Source: an uncultured Eubacterium sp. | Lineage (GTDB): Bacteria; Bacillota; Clostridia; Oscillospirales; Acutalibacteraceae | DNA: 64,000 nucleotides | Direction of reading: 5' to 3' | NCBI GenBank assembly: GCA_905234495.1 | Contig: CAJOHE010000002.1 | Location: forward strand, 124,001-188,000 | In this document: positions 16,272-25,609 of the stretch, piece by piece | Layout of the letters: every line of letters starts with the position of its first letter | Numbering within the stretch: position 1 is the stretch's first letter | Program-made: the position numbers and the translations under genes | Notes under the pieces: model-generated | The model's input: the letters and a program-made list of their open reading frames with translations, nothing else | Database searches by the model: none | Told to the model about the DNA's origin: nothing

Positions 16272-17585
16272 TTACGGATTAATGCAGGCACCCGATTTAT
16301 CAAATTTATACACCTTTCCCTTATAGGTCAGGTTTGCCGTGCGCATATCGCCGCTCGGTGAATTCAGATAGTACCACTTTTTATTGTACTTAACCCATCC
16401 CGTAGCCATAGCGCCCGAGCTTCTGAGCCAGTACCACTTGCCGCCGGACTTAACCCAGCCCGTTGCCATAGCGCCGTTTGACCTGAGGAAGTACCAGTTT
16501 CCGCCGACCTTTCGCCAGCCCGTCTGCATTGCGCAGAGGTTGAAATAGTACCACTTGCCGTCAATCTTTTTCCAGCCCTGAGCGGCAATACCGTTATTGT
16601 CAAAATAGTATTTCTTACCTTTATCAGTAAACCAGCCGGTCTTCATAACGTCGTCAACGTAATAACGCCACGCGCCGTTCTTGCCTTCCCAGCCGTTTCT
16701 GAGCGGCTCTTTATCCTTCCAGAGGAATCTGATATCGGTGTTTGCGTTGACCGTCACCTTGGCGCCCTTTTCATATCTTGTGCCGTTTACTTCAAACGCG
16801 TCGAGCATCTTGTTTTCGGGCGGCGTCACAACGTTTTCGCCGGGAACGGAAAGGGTTAATACAGTTCCGATATTGACGGTTTGGCTTGCCTTCCAGTCGG
16901 CGCCCTCGGTACCGCCGTTGGCGTCGTAGGTCACCTTATATGTGATTTTTTTCCAGATGAATTTATACGTTGCGTCCTCGGTGAACTCAACGCGGGAACC
17001 CTTTGCATAGAACACGCCGTTTAGCTCAATTCCCGAAAACTCGCAGTTTTTCGGCGGGGTTACAAAGCTTGCGCTCGGACCTGTCAGAGTGAACGACGTA
17101 CCGAACGCCGCATACTGCCAGTCCGTCCACGTGCTGCCCTTGGTTCCGCCGTTTGCATCAAACTGAATCATATATGTGATATCCGTCCAGAGATATTTGA
17201 TTACAAGGTCGTTTGTGATAATGATTTCATCACCGTCAACCGTGAGGTCGCCGTCGATATAAAGCCCGTTAAACCTCATACCGTACGGGGCTTTGACAAA
17301 GTCTTCGGCGGGTTCGCCAAACGGAATACGCGCCCCTGCTTCAAGCGTTTCGGAATCCTTCCACGCGGTGCCCTTCACGCCGCCGTTTGCAATATAGGTT
17401 ACCGTGTATGTTGCGGCTTTGCGTGTACCGTTATATGTGAGCTTGTCCGCGGCGTCGCCGTTCTGCTCTGCCGCAACGTTATCATTATTGACCTCTGAGC
17501 CGAACGCCGCAACCGAAAAAGCGGGAACCGCCGTCAGAAGCATAACAAGCGCAAGCAGTAACGATAGCGCTCTTTTTGTTTTCAT
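16272..17585 (-). CDS. Secreted protein: three InlB-type repeats plus cell-wall-binding repeats
   Basis: A 437-residue exported protein. Signal peptide about 1-26 (ends FSVAAFG). Three tandem ~75-residue beta-grasp-like repeats of the Listeria-Bacteroides (InlB B) type: each opens with Y-x-V/I-x-Y/F-x-A-N-GG-x-K/E-G and ends in F/Y-x-W-K (about 61-290). Five to six 20-residue choline-binding/glucan-binding-type repeats follow (GWxKSGGKWYWLRSSGAMAT), and a conserved terminal block NLTYKGKVYKF. This is a surface protein held non-covalently by the C-terminal repeats; it has no catalytic domain. It follows the gene at 17609-19000 by 23 nt, with the same C-terminal block, and has its own AAGGAGAG ribosome site. 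Confidence 0.88.
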   Translation of the reverse strand: MKTKRALSLLLALVMLLTAVPAFSVAAFGSEVNNDNVAAEQNGDAADKLTYNGTRKAATYTVTYIANGGVKGTAWKDSETLEAGARIPFGEPAEDFVKAPYGMRFNGLYIDGDLTVDGDEIIITNDLVIKYLWTDITYMIQFDANGGTKGSTWTDWQYAAFGTSFTLTGPSASFVTPPKNCEFSGIELNGVFYAKGSRVEFTEDATYKFIWKKITYKVTYDANGGTEGADWKASQTVNIGTVLTLSVPGENVVTPPENKMLDAFEVNGTRYEKGAKVTVNANTDIRFLWKDKEPLRNGWEGKNGAWRYYVDDVMKTGWFTDKGKKYYFDNNGIAAQGWKKIDGKWYYFNLCAMQTGWRKVGGNWYFLRSNGAMATGWVKSGGKWYWLRSSGAMATGWVKYNKKWYYLNSPSGDMRTANLTYKGKVYKFDKSGACINP

Positions 17586-17608
17586 TGTGTCTCTCCTTGG
17601 TTATAACT

Positions 17609-19000
17609 TTACGGATTCAGGCACACTCCTGATTTGTTGAATTTATATACCTTACCCTTATATGTCAGGTTTGCGGTTCTCATTTTACCGTTCGTGTCGA
17701 GATAGTACCACTTGCCGCCGTCCTTGAGCCAGCCCGTTACCATCGCGCCGCTTGACTTGTTGAGGAAGTACCACGCGCCGCCGATTTTCTGCCAGCCCGT
17801 GAGCATTGCGCCCGAGCTGCTGAGGTAGTACCACTTGCCTCCCGACTTAACCCAGCCCGTTGCCATAACGCCGTTTGACCTGAGAAAATACCACTTTCCG
17901 CCGTCTTTGAGCCAGCCCTTTTTCAAAACGCCGTTGCTGTCGTAAAAATACCACTTGCCGTCGGTCTTTACCCAGCCCGTCTTAATCGGTTCGGGCTCGG
18001 GCTCGGGCTTCGGCTCAATAACGATATTCGAATCGTTCACAATGCTTGAGCCCTTTGTAAAAATCATATTGTCTGCGAGGTTCGTGCTGCAGCCGAAAAC
18101 GGCTCTTTCACCCGCATTTATAACAAGCTTTCCGCCGTTGATATAAACGTCAAAATAGAGGTATCTTATCATCCATGCGCCCGTGTCCGCGCCCTCAATG
18201 TTGATGCCGTACGCATCTTCGGAATTGAGCTCAACATAGCCGGAATTCAGAACGAATGCGTGTTCGGTGGTGTCGCCGTTTCCGAACTGAACCGCATCGC
18301 CGGGATTGTTTACAACGAGGGTTGAATCGGTAACTGTCAGAGTTGCGGCGGTATTGAGGAAAATCGCGTCGCAGGTTCCGCTTGTTCTGCTGACTCTGAG
18401 CTCGGAACCGCCGAGAACGTTGATATTATGGTTTACCCATATCGCGTGATTCGTCGTATCGTTGATGTTTACGCAGGCGCCGTTATCAAGCGTAAGGCTT
18501 CCCTTGTCGGTTGCATATTCCCCGCTTCCGTAGCAGCTGATGTTCGCGCCGAAATTTGCATCCTTAATAGTGAGAACGCCTTTTGATGCGCTGCCTGAAG
18601 TGCCGTTGATTGTAAGATTACAGCCCGGTGCGGTCACGATGCCGTTGCCGTCGCTGTTTGCAGGCTTAACAGTGCTCTCGCCCACAAGATTTACTGTAAG
18701 CTCGGGCAGCGCGCTGTAGATAACCGCCATATCGTTTTCGTCGGAGAAGGTGTAGCACTCGCTGAGGTTTGCGCCCGTCAGAGTGAGGGTATGGCTTGAA
18801 GCCTCATACTTCACCGTATTATCGCCGAGGGGATTGTTTGAGTTTGCGTCGGTGAGCCTTTTGCCGTTTACCCATAAATCGTAGGATTCAAGGGGTATGG
18901 GTTCGGTATCCCACGGGTCCGCAAACGCGGCGAGAGAAGCCGGAATAAGAGCCGTAAGCGCCATTACAAGCGCAAGAACAAATGACAAAGTCTTTCTCAT
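17609..19000 (-). CDS. Secreted beta-helix-like protein with cell-wall-binding repeats
   Basis: A 463-residue exported protein. Signal peptide about 1-27 (VMALTALIPASLAAFADP). Residues about 35-315 are rich in short beta repeats with alternating hydrophobics (LTINGTSGSASKGVLTIKD, GACVNINDTTNHAIWVNHN), suggesting a right-handed beta-helix as in carbohydrate-binding or polysaccharide-lyase-like modules; no catalytic residues were identified. A PEPEPEPEP linker leads to six cell-wall-binding repeats (GWVKSGGKWYYLSSSGAMLT type) and the block NLTYKGKVYKF shared with the next gene. First gene of the unit with a strong promoter. Likely binds a glycan on the surface; the ligand is unknown. Confidence 0.85.
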   Translation of the reverse strand: MRKTLSFVLALVMALTALIPASLAAFADPWDTEPIPLESYDLWVNGKRLTDANSNNPLGDNTVKYEASSHTLTLTGANLSECYTFSDENDMAVIYSALPELTVNLVGESTVKPANSDGNGIVTAPGCNLTINGTSGSASKGVLTIKDANFGANISCYGSGEYATDKGSLTLDNGACVNINDTTNHAIWVNHNINVLGGSELRVSRTSGTCDAIFLNTAATLTVTDSTLVVNNPGDAVQFGNGDTTEHAFVLNSGYVELNSEDAYGINIEGADTGAWMIRYLYFDVYINGGKLVINAGERAVFGCSTNLADNMIFTKGSSIVNDSNIVIEPKPEPEPEPIKTGWVKTDGKWYFYDSNGVLKKGWLKDGGKWYFLRSNGVMATGWVKSGGKWYYLSSSGAMLTGWQKIGGAWYFLNKSSGAMVTGWLKDGGKWYYLDTNGKMRTANLTYKGKVYKFNKSGVCLNP

Positions 19001-19036
19001 TTCATCACTTCCGATAATATATAATATTCTAACTTA

Positions 19037-19064
19037 ATTATAATATTTCTAATATAGTTGTCAA
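19037..19064 (-). promoter_or_regulatory. Promoter of the two cell-wall-binding genes
   Basis: TTGACA (19059-19064), 16 nt, TATAAT (19037-19042) on the minus strand, consensus in both boxes. It is back to back with the rmuC promoter. Confidence 0.8.
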
Positions 19065-19099
19065 GTAAAAAAACAAAGTACGTATTTCGGTACTGTATA

Positions 19100-19128
19100 T
19101 TGATAATGCGGAAAAAATATTATATAAT
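19100..19128 (+). promoter_or_regulatory. Promoter of rmuC
   Basis: TTGATA (19100-19105), 17 nt, TATAAT (19123-19128), then AGAGGTG and the ATG at 19148. The transcript would have almost no leader. Confidence 0.7.
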
Positions 19129-19147
19129 GTCTGCAGAGGTGAATATT

Positions 19148-20365
19148 ATGCTTACAGAAATTTTATCAGTAGTTACCATCGTTTTACTCATCGTTGTTAT
19201 CGGTATTCTTTTTGCAGTGCTTAAAAAAAAGCCCGAAGGCGGCGCGTCGTTTGAAAAAGAGGCGGCGCTTCTCTCGCAGAAAATCGATATGTCACAGAAG
19301 CAGAACAGCGAGGCTATCGCGGCTCTTTCGGCTCAGATGAACAACCTCACCGAAAAGAACTACGAGCAGCAGATTAAGCTTCTTGAAATGATGCAGCAAA
19401 ACAGCGAAAAGCAGACCGACGCCGTTTCAAAGGCAATCGACGGAATGCAGAAAAGCAACGAGCAGAAGCTTGAGGAAATGAGAAAAACCGTTGACGAAAA
19501 GCTTGACGAAACGCTCAACAAGCGAATCAACGCATCGTTTGAAACCGTGTCAAAGCAGCTTGAAAACGTGTATCGCAGCCTCGGCGAAATGAAGGAACTT
19601 TCCGCCGGCGTTACCGACAGCGTAACGGGGCTCAACCGCGTTCTTACAAACGTAAAGAGCCGCGGCACGTGGGCTGAGGTTCAGCTTGGAAACATTCTTG
19701 ACCAGACGATTCCGGGTATGTATGAATCAAACGTTCAGACCAACCCGAAATATAACGGTCGCGTTGAATTTGCGATAAAAATTCCTAACAAGGACAGTCA
19801 GGATTACACATATCTTCCGGTTGATTCAAAGTTCCCGATGGAAGACTACGCAAGGCTTTCCGCCGCTTCCGACCGAGCGGACCTTGAGGCTGTTGAAAAC
19901 GCGAAAAAAGCCCTTGAAAACAGAATCAAGGACGAGGCTAAGCTTATCAAGCAGTACATCAGCGAACCCGAAACCACGCCGTTTGCAATTATGTATCTTG
20001 CAACCGAGGGGCTTTATGCAGAGGTGACCGCCTCAAAGTCGGGACTTGCGGAAAAGCTGCAGAGCGACGGCATTTTAGTTGCGGGACCGTCAACGATTAC
20101 GGCGCTTCTCAACTCGCTTGCGATGGGCTTCCGCACCATGGCGATTAATGAAAAGGCAAACGAGGTATGGAAGGTGCTCGGCGCTGCCAAGACTCAGTAC
20201 GAAAAGTTCGGTGAACTTCTTGCAAAGGCGCGCAAGAAGGTTGACGAGGCGGGCAAGGTGCTTGACGAAGCCGACCACAGAAACAGCATCATTCAGAAGA
20301 ACCTGCGCAAGGTTGAAACCCTCGACTACGGCGAGGCAAACGACATATTGGAATTGGATGAATAA
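19148..20365 (+). CDS. rmuC: RmuC-family DNA recombination protein
   Basis: A 405-residue protein: an N-terminal transmembrane segment (about 3-25), a long coiled coil (about 35-150) and the RmuC core domain with GSRGTWAEVQLGNILDQ-like text, PKYNGRVEFAIKIP, LPVDSKFPMEDYARL and ILVAGPSTITALLNSLAMGF. This family has a PD-(D/E)XK nuclease-like fold and limits inversions at short repeats in E. coli; the biochemical role is not settled. The ATG at 19148 is chosen because AGAGGTG precedes it and the hydrophobic segment then starts the protein; the 30 extra codons upstream would run over the promoter. A monocistronic unit ended by the hairpin at 20370-20398. Confidence 0.92.
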   Translation: MLTEILSVVTIVLLIVVIGILFAVLKKKPEGGASFEKEAALLSQKIDMSQKQNSEAIAALSAQMNNLTEKNYEQQIKLLEMMQQNSEKQTDAVSKAIDGMQKSNEQKLEEMRKTVDEKLDETLNKRINASFETVSKQLENVYRSLGEMKELSAGVTDSVTGLNRVLTNVKSRGTWAEVQLGNILDQTIPGMYESNVQTNPKYNGRVEFAIKIPNKDSQDYTYLPVDSKFPMEDYARLSAASDRADLEAVENAKKALENRIKDEAKLIKQYISEPETTPFAIMYLATEGLYAEVTASKSGLAEKLQSDGILVAGPSTITALLNSLAMGFRTMAINEKANEVWKVLGAAKTQYEKFGELLAKARKKVDEAGKVLDEADHRNSIIQKNLRKVETLDYGEANDILELDE

Positions 20366-20369
20366 TAAG

Positions 20370-20398
20370 AAAAGGCAACTGGTAATCAGTTGCCTTTT
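20370..20398 (+). terminator. Terminator of rmuC
   Basis: AAAAGGCAACT-N7-AGTTGCCTTTT directly after the tandem stop codons TAATAA. A/T runs on both arms make it usable from both sides. Confidence 0.9.
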
Positions 20399-20430
20399 CT
20401 TGTAGGCGATTCGTGAATCGCCCCTACAAG
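20399..20430. repeat. Intergenic hairpin repeat (CTTGTAG...CCCTACAAG)
   Basis: GCGATTC-GT-GAATCGC stem flanked by CTTGTAG and CCCCTACAAG. The core is the same as in the repeat at 21330-21357. Two G are missing from the left arm compared with the right. Confidence 0.75.
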
Positions 20431-20470
20431 AAATAAAAGTATAATATAAAACTGTCGCGGTTATGCGCCG

Positions 20471-21316
20471 TTATCGAAGGTCTTCGTCGGCTTTGCCGGA
20501 CATAATGTATTCGAGCAGGTCCGCTACGCAGCCGTCGTTGCAGTGGCACGCCTCAAACTTGCATATCTTATGAATTGATGACGGCGCCTGACCCGCGCAG
20601 GCGGGAAGTCCGACGGTCTTGAGCATATCCCAGTCGTTGTAGTAGTCGCCTATTGCGGCAACGTGGCTTTTCTCTATGCCGAGCATATCGGCAAGCTTCA
20701 TTATGCCGACGCCCTTGTGGGTGTCCTTCTGAAGCATTTCAAGAGTGAGCACTGATGACTGCATAAAGTTTGCGTCGGGGTTTTCCATCTTTTTGACGAG
20801 GTTTTCAAGCTTGATTATCGTGAGGGGGTTTGACCAGAAGATTACCTTCATCCAGCCTTCCTCGGGGATATCGTCGATTGAGGAAACGTATTCGTGCCTC
20901 GCCTTGTCAAAATGCATAGTGCTCTTTGAAAGCAGGCCGCTTTTTACGATGTAAACGTAGTCGTCAAAATACACGCCGATGTCGACGCTTTTAAAAATAT
21001 CGTCAAATTCAGTTGAAATGTATTTTACAAATTCCCTGCCCTTTTCGCCTATCGTGTTGCGCCAGAGCATTTTCTGCGTTTTGTAATCGTAGAGCCCCGC
21101 GCCGTTCAGAACGATTGCGGGCTGATTTGCGGCGGTGCGGTTGTAGTTCCTTTCAAGGGACGACTGAAGTCTGCCCGAGGCAAGGGTGAAATTGCCGCCG
21201 AGCGAGGTAAACTTCTCTATCGCCTGCTGATTGCGTTCAACGGGACGTCTGAATTTATTGTTGAGCGTTCCGTCGATATCGGAAACCACAAGCCAGTTTT
21301 CAAAAGATTTTTCCAT
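20471..21316 (-). CDS. HAD-superfamily hydrolase, Cof/IIB type
   Basis: A 281-residue cytoplasmic phosphatase-like protein with SDIDGTLN (nucleophile Asp about 13), the motif-II SGR segment (ASGRLQSS), the Lys of DTHKG, and motif IV GDYYNDWDML. The cap lies between motifs II and III, as in the Cof-type IIB subfamily. Substrates in this family are sugar phosphates, phytate or pyridoxal phosphate and cannot be predicted here. Last gene of the long miaB-to-HAD cluster, after the repeat at 21330-21386. The C-terminal region has a Cys/His cluster (KFEACHCNDGCVADLL) typical of the motif around the last helix. Confidence 0.88.
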   Translation of the reverse strand: MEKSFENWLVVSDIDGTLNNKFRRPVERNQQAIEKFTSLGGNFTLASGRLQSSLERNYNRTAANQPAIVLNGAGLYDYKTQKMLWRNTIGEKGREFVKYISTEFDDIFKSVDIGVYFDDYVYIVKSGLLSKSTMHFDKARHEYVSSIDDIPEEGWMKVIFWSNPLTIIKLENLVKKMENPDANFMQSSVLTLEMLQKDTHKGVGIMKLADMLGIEKSHVAAIGDYYNDWDMLKTVGLPACAGQAPSSIHKICKFEACHCNDGCVADLLEYIMSGKADEDLR

Positions 21317-21329
21317 AGTTTGTCCTTGA

Positions 21330-21386
21330 TACGGGCGATTCGTGAATCGCCCCTACATCGGGGCTCCGAGGTCGTCGCCCCCTACA
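21330..21386. repeat. Double intergenic hairpin repeat
   Basis: Two modules in a row, GGGCGATTC-GT-GAATCGCCC then CTACA, and GGGGC-N12-GCCCC then CTACA. The first matches 20399-20430, the second 7070-7097. It sits between rluD and the HAD gene. Confidence 0.75.
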
Positions 21387-22293
21387 GTTTACTTAAAAAT
21401 TCCGTGAAATAGTCGGGTAAATCGGATTTGAATTCCATATACTCGTTTGTGCGGGGATGGACGAAACCGATTTCGCCCGCGTGAAGGCATTGACCGCCGA
21501 GTGAGGCTATGACCTTCTTCGGTCCGTAGACCGCGTCGCCCGCAAGCGGATGGCCTATATATGCCATATGAACCCTTATCTGATGCGTCCTGCCCGTTTC
21601 GAGCACGCAGCGGATGTGGGTGAAATCGCCGTAGCGTTTTATCACCTCGTAGTGGGTGACGGCGCTGCGGCTGTTTTTATCGGTGACAGCCATCTTCTTC
21701 CTGTCCTTCGGGCTTCTGCCGATTGGCTGATTGACCGTTCCCTCGTCTTCCTTGAAATTGCCGTAGGCAACCGCCTGATAGACGCGGTGGAAGGAATGTT
21801 CCTTAATCTGCTCTGCGAGACCGAGGTGCGCCATATCGTTTTTTGCAACTATCAGAAGTCCCGAGGTGTCCTTGTCAATTCTGTGAACGATGCCGGGACG
21901 GATTACGCCGTTGATGCCGCTGAGGCTGTCGCCGCAGTGGTGCATAAGCGCGTTTACGAGAGTGCCCTCGTAATTCCCTGCCGCGGGGTGAACGACCATG
22001 CCCTTGGGCTTGTTTACAACAAGAAGGTCGCCGTCCTCATAAACAATGTCGAGAGGGATATCCTCGGCGGTGATTTCGAGGGGCTTGGCGTCGGGAATGA
22101 AAATCTCTATCTCGTCGCCCTCGCCGCATTTGTAGTTTTTATTTACGGGGTTTCCGCCGACTTTGATATTTCCGTCGGCAATAAGCTTTGTTACGGCGCT
22201 TCGCGTGATATCGTCAAGAGAGTCCGCAACGAGCCTGTCAATCCTTGTGCCCACCATTTCGGGCTCAACGGACAGATTAATGCTTCTGCTCAT
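21382..22293 (-). CDS. rluD: Large-subunit rRNA pseudouridine synthase, RluD family
   Basis: 303 residues: N-terminal S4 RNA-binding domain (RIDRLVADSL...AVTKLIADGNIKV, about 12-60) and the catalytic domain with GIVHRIDKDTSGLL, which holds the catalytic Asp, and TGRTHQIRVHMAYIGHPLAGD. Isomerises uridines in 23S rRNA. It overlaps lspA by 17 nt, a common lspA-rluD arrangement in Firmicutes. The exact target sites (RluD versus RluC/YlyB-like) cannot be separated by sequence alone. Confidence 0.93.
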   Translation of the reverse strand: MSRSINLSVEPEMVGTRIDRLVADSLDDITRSAVTKLIADGNIKVGGNPVNKNYKCGEGDEIEIFIPDAKPLEITAEDIPLDIVYEDGDLLVVNKPKGMVVHPAAGNYEGTLVNALMHHCGDSLSGINGVIRPGIVHRIDKDTSGLLIVAKNDMAHLGLAEQIKEHSFHRVYQAVAYGNFKEDEGTVNQPIGRSPKDRKKMAVTDKNSRSAVTHYEVIKRYGDFTHIRCVLETGRTHQIRVHMAYIGHPLAGDAVYGPKKVIASLGGQCLHAGEIGFVHPRTNEYMEFKSDLPDYFTEFLSKL

Positions 22294-22771
22294 TTTTCTT
22301 CTCCCTGAACAAATCGTAAACGAGGTACGCCATAAGGCTGACCGTGCCGAGAGTTACGGCGGAATCGGCGATGTTGAACACGGCAAATTTTACAAAGAGC
22401 GGATTGATGAAATCAACCACGTAGCCAAGTAAAACCCTGTCTATCAGATTGCCTATTGCGCCCGAAACGATAACGCCGAGCGACCAGAAAAGCCAGAGGT
22501 TATTCTGCGCCGTTTTGCTTTTATACATATACACAAGACAGCCGACCGAAACGACCGCTGTCAGCACGATGAAAAACCACCTGCCGCCCGAAAACATCGA
22601 AAACGCCACGCCGGTATTTTCGGCATACCGGAATTCGACCACGCCTTTTACAAAGGTCACGGGCGGTTTGCCGTAAAGATAAAGTTTTACCAGATACTTT
22701 GTAAACTGGTCGAAGGCGACGATGAGAACTATCATCACCGTCGACCAGAAATTTTTGCTTTTGAGATTCAA
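22277..22771 (-). CDS. lspA: Lipoprotein signal peptidase (signal peptidase II)
   Basis: A 164-residue four-helix membrane aspartyl protease removing signal peptides of prolipoproteins. Conserved motifs: FDQFTKYL near the N-terminus, GAIGNLIDRVLLGYVVDF (first catalytic Asp in the NLIDR segment) and FNIADSAVTLG (second catalytic Asp). The start is TTG (22769-22771) preceded by AGGTGAT; no ATG is placed better. The C-terminus is a Lys/Glu tail. Confidence 0.96.
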   Translation of the reverse strand: MNLKSKNFWSTVMIVLIVAFDQFTKYLVKLYLYGKPPVTFVKGVVEFRYAENTGVAFSMFSGGRWFFIVLTAVVSVGCLVYMYKSKTAQNNLWLFWSLGVIVSGAIGNLIDRVLLGYVVDFINPLFVKFAVFNIADSAVTLGTVSLMAYLVYDLFREKKNEQKH

Positions 22772-22795
22772 CTCATCACCTGTATATACATTATA

Positions 22796-25588
22796 TTAAA
22801 GGATTTCCTTCATAACCTGAGCGCAGCACGCACAGAGAGTCGGATGCTCGGCGTCGGAGCCGACCGTGTCGGAATACTTCCAGCAGCGTTCGCACTTTTC
22901 GCCCTCAGCCTTGCCGACCGTTACGGAAAGACCTGCAACGTCGCCCTTGACTTCGCCCTCGCCGTTTTCAACCTTAACGGCTGAGGTGATGAAGATTTCG
23001 GGAAGCGCGCCTTCAACGGACTTCAGGAAGTCGTGAAGCTCGCCGTCCGCATAAAGGGTAACCTGAGCCTCGAGGGGCTTGCCGATAACCTTTTCGTTTC
23101 TCGCAAGCTCGAGAGCCTTCTGAACGTCGGTTCTTACCTCGTGGATGCGTTCCCACTTCGAGATAAACGCCTCGTCAGCCTCAATGAATCCGCCCTCGGG
23201 GATTTCGTTGAAGAGGGGCGAAACCTTGCTCTTGCCGCTTTCGTGTGGCATTGCAAGCCAGATTTCGTCGGCGGTGAACGCGAGAATCGGGGTGAGTAAA
23301 AGAGTGAGCGCGTCAAGCACCTTGTAGAGAACGGTCTGCGCCGCTCTTCTCGTTGTGCTGTTCGGGGCAGAGGTATAAAGTCTGTCCTTGAGAACGTCGA
23401 AATAGAAGTTACTCATTTCAACAACGCAGAAATTGTGAAGCGCATATGCGGCGGTGTGGTAGTCATACTCGTCGTAAGCTTTTCTTGCTGTTTCAATAAC
23501 GCCGTCAAGCTTCATAAGCGCATATTTGTCGAGCTCTTCAAGAGCGTCGTTATCCACGCAATCCGTATCGGGATTGAAATCGTAGAGATTGCCGATGCAG
23601 TATCTCGCGGTGTTTCTGAGCTTTCTGTAGTTATCTGAAATCTGCTTTAAGATTTCGGGGCTGATGCGGATGTCGGCATGATAGTCGGCGCTTGCAACCC
23701 AGAGGCGAAGAATATCCGCGCCGTACTGCTTGATGATATCCTGGGGCGCGATGCCGTTTCCGAGGGACTTACTCATCTTCTTGCCCTCGCCGTCAACCGT
23801 CCAGCCGTGGGTTATAATCTGCTCGTAGGGCGCTCTCTGTCCGCCTGCAACAGCGGTGAGAAGCGAAGACTGGAACCAGCCTCTATACTGGTCTGCACCC
23901 TCGAGATAAACGTCTGCCGGGAATTTGAGATAAGGTCTGTTTTTGCAGACTGCCGCGTGCGACGAGCCCGAGTCAAACCATACGTCCATAATGTCGGTTT
24001 CCTTGTCAAAGCCCTTATCGCTTCCGCAGTGGGGGCACTTGAAACCGTCGGGAAGGAAGTAGGCCGCGTCATGAGCAAACCAGGCGTCCGAGCCCTCCTC
24101 GCCGAAAATCTTTGAAACCTTCATCATAACGTCGTTATCGATGATTTCCTTACCGCAGTCCTGACAGTAAACAACGGGAATCGGAACACCCCATTTTCTC
24201 TGACGGGAAATACACCAGTCGGCTCTTTCCTGTACCATTGACTGCAGTCTGTCCTTGCCCCACTCGGGATACCACTTAACCTCTTCGGCAGCCTGAACGG
24301 CGGCTTCCTTGAAATCGTCAACCGAGCAGAACCACTGGCTCGTGGCTCTGAAGATAACGGGGTTATGGCAGCGCCAGCAGTGAGGATACTGGTGGGTAAT
24401 CTTTTTGAGCGCAAAGAGGGCGCCCGTCTTGTCGAGATATTCAGCGATGGGCTTGTTTGCATCCTCGGTCGAAAGACCTGCAAACATACCCGCTTCCTCG
24501 GTGAGCTTGCCCTGTGCGTCAACCGGAACTACCATCGGAATCTCGGGATACTTTCTGCAAACAACAAAGTCGTCAACACCGTGACCGGGCGCGGTATGAA
24601 CGCAGCCCGTACCGCTTTCAAGAGTAACGTGGTCGCCGACAATTACAAGCGACGTGCGGTCGATAAACGGATGCTGAGTCTTCATATACTCAAGCTCGTG
24701 GCCTCTGATGATGCCGACGGTTTCATAGTCCTCAACGCCTGCGTCAGCCATTGCCACGGGTGCAAGGTCGGTCGCCATAACGTAGTACTCGCCGTTCGCC
24801 TTGAGAAGCGAATACTCATAGTTTGGACCTACGCAGATTGCAACGTTTGCAGGAAGCGTCCACGTGGTCGTCGTCCAGATTACGAAGTAGGTCTTCGAGA
24901 GGTCGGCGCCCATAGCGGCAAGCTTGCCCATATCGTCGGTTACGAGGAATTTTACGTAGATTGAATGGCAGGGGTCCTCTGCGTATTCAATCTCAGCCTC
25001 TGCGAGAGCGGTGTTACAGTCCGAGCACCAGTAAACGGGCTTTAAGCCCTTATAGATATAGCCCTTTGAAGCCATTGACGCAAAGACCTTAATCTGCTCT
25101 TCCTCAAACTCCTTCTGCAGGGTGATGTAGGGATTGGCCCACTCGCCGATTGCGCCGAGGCGCTTGAAGGATTCGCGCTGAACGTCGATATAGCCGAGAG
25201 CGGTGTCGCGGCAGATTTTACGCAGCTCGAGGTCCGTGATATTGCTGTCGGCAGTAATGCCCGCCTTTTTTCTTGCGGCAAGCTCTGTAGGCAGACCGTG
25301 GGTGTCCCATCCGGGAACGTACGGGGATTTGAAGCCCGTCATATTCTTGTATCTTACGATGAAGTCCTTGAGCGTTTTGTTGAGGGCGTGACCGATATGG
25401 ATATCGCCGTTTGCATAAGGCGGTCCGTCGTGAAGCACGAAGAGGGGCTTGCCCTCGTTGTGCTTCATAAGCTCGTTATACTGGTCGTCCCTTTCCCAGC
25501 GCGCGAGGAATTCGGGTTCCCTTGTGGGAAGTCCCGCCCTCATCGGGAATTCGGTTTTAGGTAAATTCAGAGTTTCGTTATAGTTCAT
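22796..25588 (-). CDS. ileS: Isoleucyl-tRNA synthetase
   Basis: A 930-residue class-I synthetase of the eubacterial (mupirocin-sensitive type) form. HIGH motif in DIHIGHALNKTLKD (about 61-68), editing domain with GTGCVHTAPGHGVDD, KMSKS motif in GKKMSKSLGNGI (about 605), and a C-terminal zinc finger CERCWKYSDTV...CACCAQVM. AAGGAG precedes the ATG. It is 21 nt after divIVA, the well-known divIVA-ileS-lspA order of Firmicutes. No T-box leader is possible in that gap, so expression depends on the upstream cluster. Confidence 0.98.
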   Translation of the reverse strand: MNYNETLNLPKTEFPMRAGLPTREPEFLARWERDDQYNELMKHNEGKPLFVLHDGPPYANGDIHIGHALNKTLKDFIVRYKNMTGFKSPYVPGWDTHGLPTELAARKKAGITADSNITDLELRKICRDTALGYIDVQRESFKRLGAIGEWANPYITLQKEFEEEQIKVFASMASKGYIYKGLKPVYWCSDCNTALAEAEIEYAEDPCHSIYVKFLVTDDMGKLAAMGADLSKTYFVIWTTTTWTLPANVAICVGPNYEYSLLKANGEYYVMATDLAPVAMADAGVEDYETVGIIRGHELEYMKTQHPFIDRTSLVIVGDHVTLESGTGCVHTAPGHGVDDFVVCRKYPEIPMVVPVDAQGKLTEEAGMFAGLSTEDANKPIAEYLDKTGALFALKKITHQYPHCWRCHNPVIFRATSQWFCSVDDFKEAAVQAAEEVKWYPEWGKDRLQSMVQERADWCISRQRKWGVPIPVVYCQDCGKEIIDNDVMMKVSKIFGEEGSDAWFAHDAAYFLPDGFKCPHCGSDKGFDKETDIMDVWFDSGSSHAAVCKNRPYLKFPADVYLEGADQYRGWFQSSLLTAVAGGQRAPYEQIITHGWTVDGEGKKMSKSLGNGIAPQDIIKQYGADILRLWVASADYHADIRISPEILKQISDNYRKLRNTARYCIGNLYDFNPDTDCVDNDALEELDKYALMKLDGVIETARKAYDEYDYHTAAYALHNFCVVEMSNFYFDVLKDRLYTSAPNSTTRRAAQTVLYKVLDALTLLLTPILAFTADEIWLAMPHESGKSKVSPLFNEIPEGGFIEADEAFISKWERIHEVRTDVQKALELARNEKVIGKPLEAQVTLYADGELHDFLKSVEGALPEIFITSAVKVENGEGEVKGDVAGLSVTVGKAEGEKCERCWKYSDTVGSDAEHPTLCACCAQVMKEIL

Positions 25589-25609
25589 TATCGGTTTGCT
25601 CCTTGATAA

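Noticed and set aside
25589..25609. T-box leader for ileS
   Set aside because: The intergenic gap to divIVA is 21 nt, too short.
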